DNA of 7,167 nucleotides, from positions 1-7,167 of the forward strand of contig JAQBFG010000133.1 in NCBI GenBank assembly GCA_032123495.1. The letters are read 5' to 3'. Shown here one piece after another: positions 6,205 to 7,167 of the stretch. A program made the translations under genes and the position numbers. Under the pieces are notes generated by a model. The model saw only the letters and a list, made by a program, of their open reading frames with translations. It was not told where the DNA came from and searched no databases. How positions within the stretch are numbered: the stretch's first letter is position 1; each line of letters starts with the position of its first letter. Source of the DNA: JAAERC01 sp032123495. GTDB lineage: Bacteria; Zixibacteria; MSB-5A5; GN15; PGXB01.

Positions 6205-6624
6205 ATGGACGTCAAAAAAGTAGAAAAAATGGTGGCCGAGCGTGGAAAAGCTTTTAAGGTTCTAATTGTTGACGACGAACCGAGAATCAGGGAAATATTC
6301 CGCGATTTTTGCGAACTCACCAATTCGGTTGAAGTTGACATGGCAGAAAATGGTGCTGATGCGGTCAATAAAGTTGAAAATGGAAATTATGATTTAGTAA
6401 CAATGGATCTGATTATGCCGGAAATGGCTGGAGTTGAAGCTGTTTCAAAAATTAAGAATATTAAACCGCATTTGCCGGTGATTGTGATTACCGGGAATGC
6501 CACCGAACGGCTGGTGAATCAGGCCGGAGTAAAAGGAGCCTCGTCAATATTGTATAAACCGGTTTTACTGGATAATTTTATTGACGAAGTGATTTCTACC
6601 CTGGAACGAAGCCCGGCAAAATAG
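6205..6624 (+). CDS. Stand-alone response regulator receiver protein
   Basis: A 139-residue receiver domain preceded by about 17 charged residues (MDVKKVEKMVAERGKAF). The pocket is complete: D23-D24, phospho-acceptor D68 (TMDLIMP), T96 (VITG) and K118-P119. The residue three before the lysine is I115, not the aromatic found at the CheY Tyr106 position. There is no output domain, so it likely works by protein-protein contact in the manner of CheY or Spo0F. It follows the chemoreceptor-tip-like gene by 16 bases. The start has a GGA at 6196-6198 about 6 bases upstream and an AGGAAA slightly further out, overlapping the preceding stop. The short N-terminal helix could be part of a docking surface. 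Whether its partner is the local kinase-like pair or a chemosensory CheA is not decidable from sequence. Confidence 0.92.
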   Translation: MDVKKVEKMVAERGKAFKVLIVDDEPRIREIFRDFCELTNSVEVDMAENGADAVNKVENGNYDLVTMDLIMPEMAGVEAVSKIKNIKPHLPVIVITGNATERLVNQAGVKGASSILYKPVLLDNFIDEVISTLERSPAK

Positions 6625-6636
6625 ATTGGTGCCATT

Positions 6637-7032
6637 ATGGAAGATACAATAAATATATTGGTTGTTGATGATGAACCATCGGTTCGGGAATTTTTTGAGC
6701 GTCTGCTTAAAATGAAAGGTTTTGGAACAAGCACAGTCAGCAGCGGGAAAGAGGCGCTTGAATTTGTTGCCAACAATAACGTGCATGTTATTATTATCGA
6801 CATTTTTATGCCTGAGATGGATGGCTTTCAGTTGCTTGATGAAATAAAAAAGAAGTATCCCAAAATTGCAGCAATAATGATGACCGGCATGGGTGATTCC
6901 AAGATGATTAGACAAGCGACCCTTCATGGCGCCGATGAATATATAACTAAGCCGTTTAGAAGAGAAGAACTGTCAATGGTTATTGAGCGGGCTATCTGGA
7001 AAATAATGCCGATAGAGCCGCTTAGCAGATAA
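6637..7032 (+). CDS. Stand-alone CheY-like response regulator receiver protein
   Basis: A 131-residue single receiver domain and the most CheY-like of the three here. It shows D11-D12, phospho-acceptor D55 (IIDIFMPEMDG), T83 (MMTG), the aromatic switch Y102 and K105-P106-F107. The C-terminal helix ends in a short tail (MPIEPLSR) with no output domain. It begins 12 bases after the stop of the preceding receiver with only a weak GGTG purine site, so its translation may depend on coupling. It is the last gene of the run. In this context it is the best candidate for a diffusible output, for example to a flagellar motor switch or another effector, but that is inference. It is clearly a different subgroup from the first receiver (which has KS in place of KP), so the three receivers are not recent copies of each other. 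Confidence 0.93.
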   Translation: MEDTINILVVDDEPSVREFFERLLKMKGFGTSTVSSGKEALEFVANNNVHVIIIDIFMPEMDGFQLLDEIKKKYPKIAAIMMTGMGDSKMIRQATLHGADEYITKPFRREELSMVIERAIWKIMPIEPLSR

Positions 7033-7084
7033 TTTGGTTCCGTTCTAACTGCAAATATTATCGATTTATTAATAAACTTTCTAC

Positions 7085-7112
7085 TTGAAATCTCAACTTT
7101 ATTAGATATATT
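7085..7112 (+). promoter_or_regulatory. Likely sigma-70-type promoter of the tRNA-Ser gene
   Basis: TTGAAA at 7085-7090 and TATATT at 7107-7112 are separated by 16 bases and lie 19 bases before the first base of the tRNA, so transcription would start within a short leader. The surrounding 7033-7131 interval is AT-rich, contains no gene, and shows no clear hairpin plus T-run terminator for the upstream operon. Confidence 0.5.
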
Positions 7113-7131
7113 GTTCCAATCACTACTTAGG

Positions 7132-7167
7132 GGAGAGGTGGCCGAGCGGCTGAAGGCAGCTGCCTGC
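7132..7167 (+). tRNA. tRNA-Ser, 5' part, probably GCU anticodon; truncated by the window edge
   Basis: The sequence opens with GGAGAGG (acceptor strand), T8-G9, then the class II D-arm GCC-GAGCGGCTGAA-GGC with a three-pair stem. The 5' side of the anticodon stem is GCTGC, followed by loop bases C32, T33, G34 and C35, where the window ends. The GGAGAGGTGGCCGAG opening and three-pair D-stem are typical of bacterial tRNA-Ser. The first two anticodon bases are G and C, so the serine anticodon would be GCU (reading AGC/AGU). The variable arm and 3' half are outside the window. Confidence 0.85.

Noticed and set aside
7065..7076. Perfect 12-base palindrome TTTATTAATAAA after the last receiver gene, considered as an operator or terminator
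   Set aside because: It is composed only of A and T in an AT-rich spacer, has no GC stem or following T-run, and could easily arise by chance.
7132..7167. Attachment site of an integrated element at the tRNA-Ser gene
   Set aside because: Only the 5' part of the tRNA is present; there is no integrase gene or direct repeat in the window to support integration.

Overview
The window is a tightly packed, single-strand (+) block of regulatory genes from an AT-leaning, Gram-negative-type bacterium. A cleavable signal peptide, c-di-GMP-binding PilZ proteins and a dense two-component cluster support a free-living, probably flagellated bacterium. The style of the genes (PAS/GAF kinases, many stand-alone receivers, PilZ paralogs) would suit a deltaproteobacterial-type lineage or a candidate phylum of the FCB group. 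The sequence alone does not fix the taxon.

Layout. Positions 1-130 hold the C-terminal end of a gene whose tail resembles MinD/FlhG-type P-loop ATPases (weak call). Three consecutive PilZ genes follow (140-889, 889-1629, 1642-2166). The first two have a YcgR-like N-terminal barrel and the third is a lone PilZ domain. A secreted protein of CsgG/TolB-like appearance follows (2168-2779). Next are two histidine-kinase-like genes: a GAF-DHp protein with no ATPase domain (2769-3653) and a PAS-GAF-DHp protein whose ATPase domain has lost its nucleotide-binding motifs (3646-5436). The last group is a stand-alone receiver (5429-5809), a small helical protein that matches the chemoreceptor signalling hairpin tip (5790-6188), and two more stand-alone receivers (6205-6624, 6637-7032). 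Genes overlap or sit within about 20 bases of each other throughout, so 1-7032 reads as one operon. A tRNA-Ser gene with its own apparent promoter begins at 7132 and runs off the right edge.

How the genes may work together. The PilZ proteins should read c-di-GMP. The kinase-like proteins carry sensory domains and intact phosphorylatable histidines, but neither appears able to bind ATP by itself. The three receivers have complete acidic pockets and no output domains. The chemoreceptor-tip-like protein suggests contact with CheA/CheW-type chemosensory machinery. My inference is a motility or surface-behaviour module in which phosphate enters from a kinase encoded elsewhere (perhaps CheA), c-di-GMP tunes the response through the PilZ set, and the single-domain receivers act by protein contact. 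The combination of a soluble receptor-tip mimic, two ATPase-deficient kinases and a PilZ triplet is the most unusual content.
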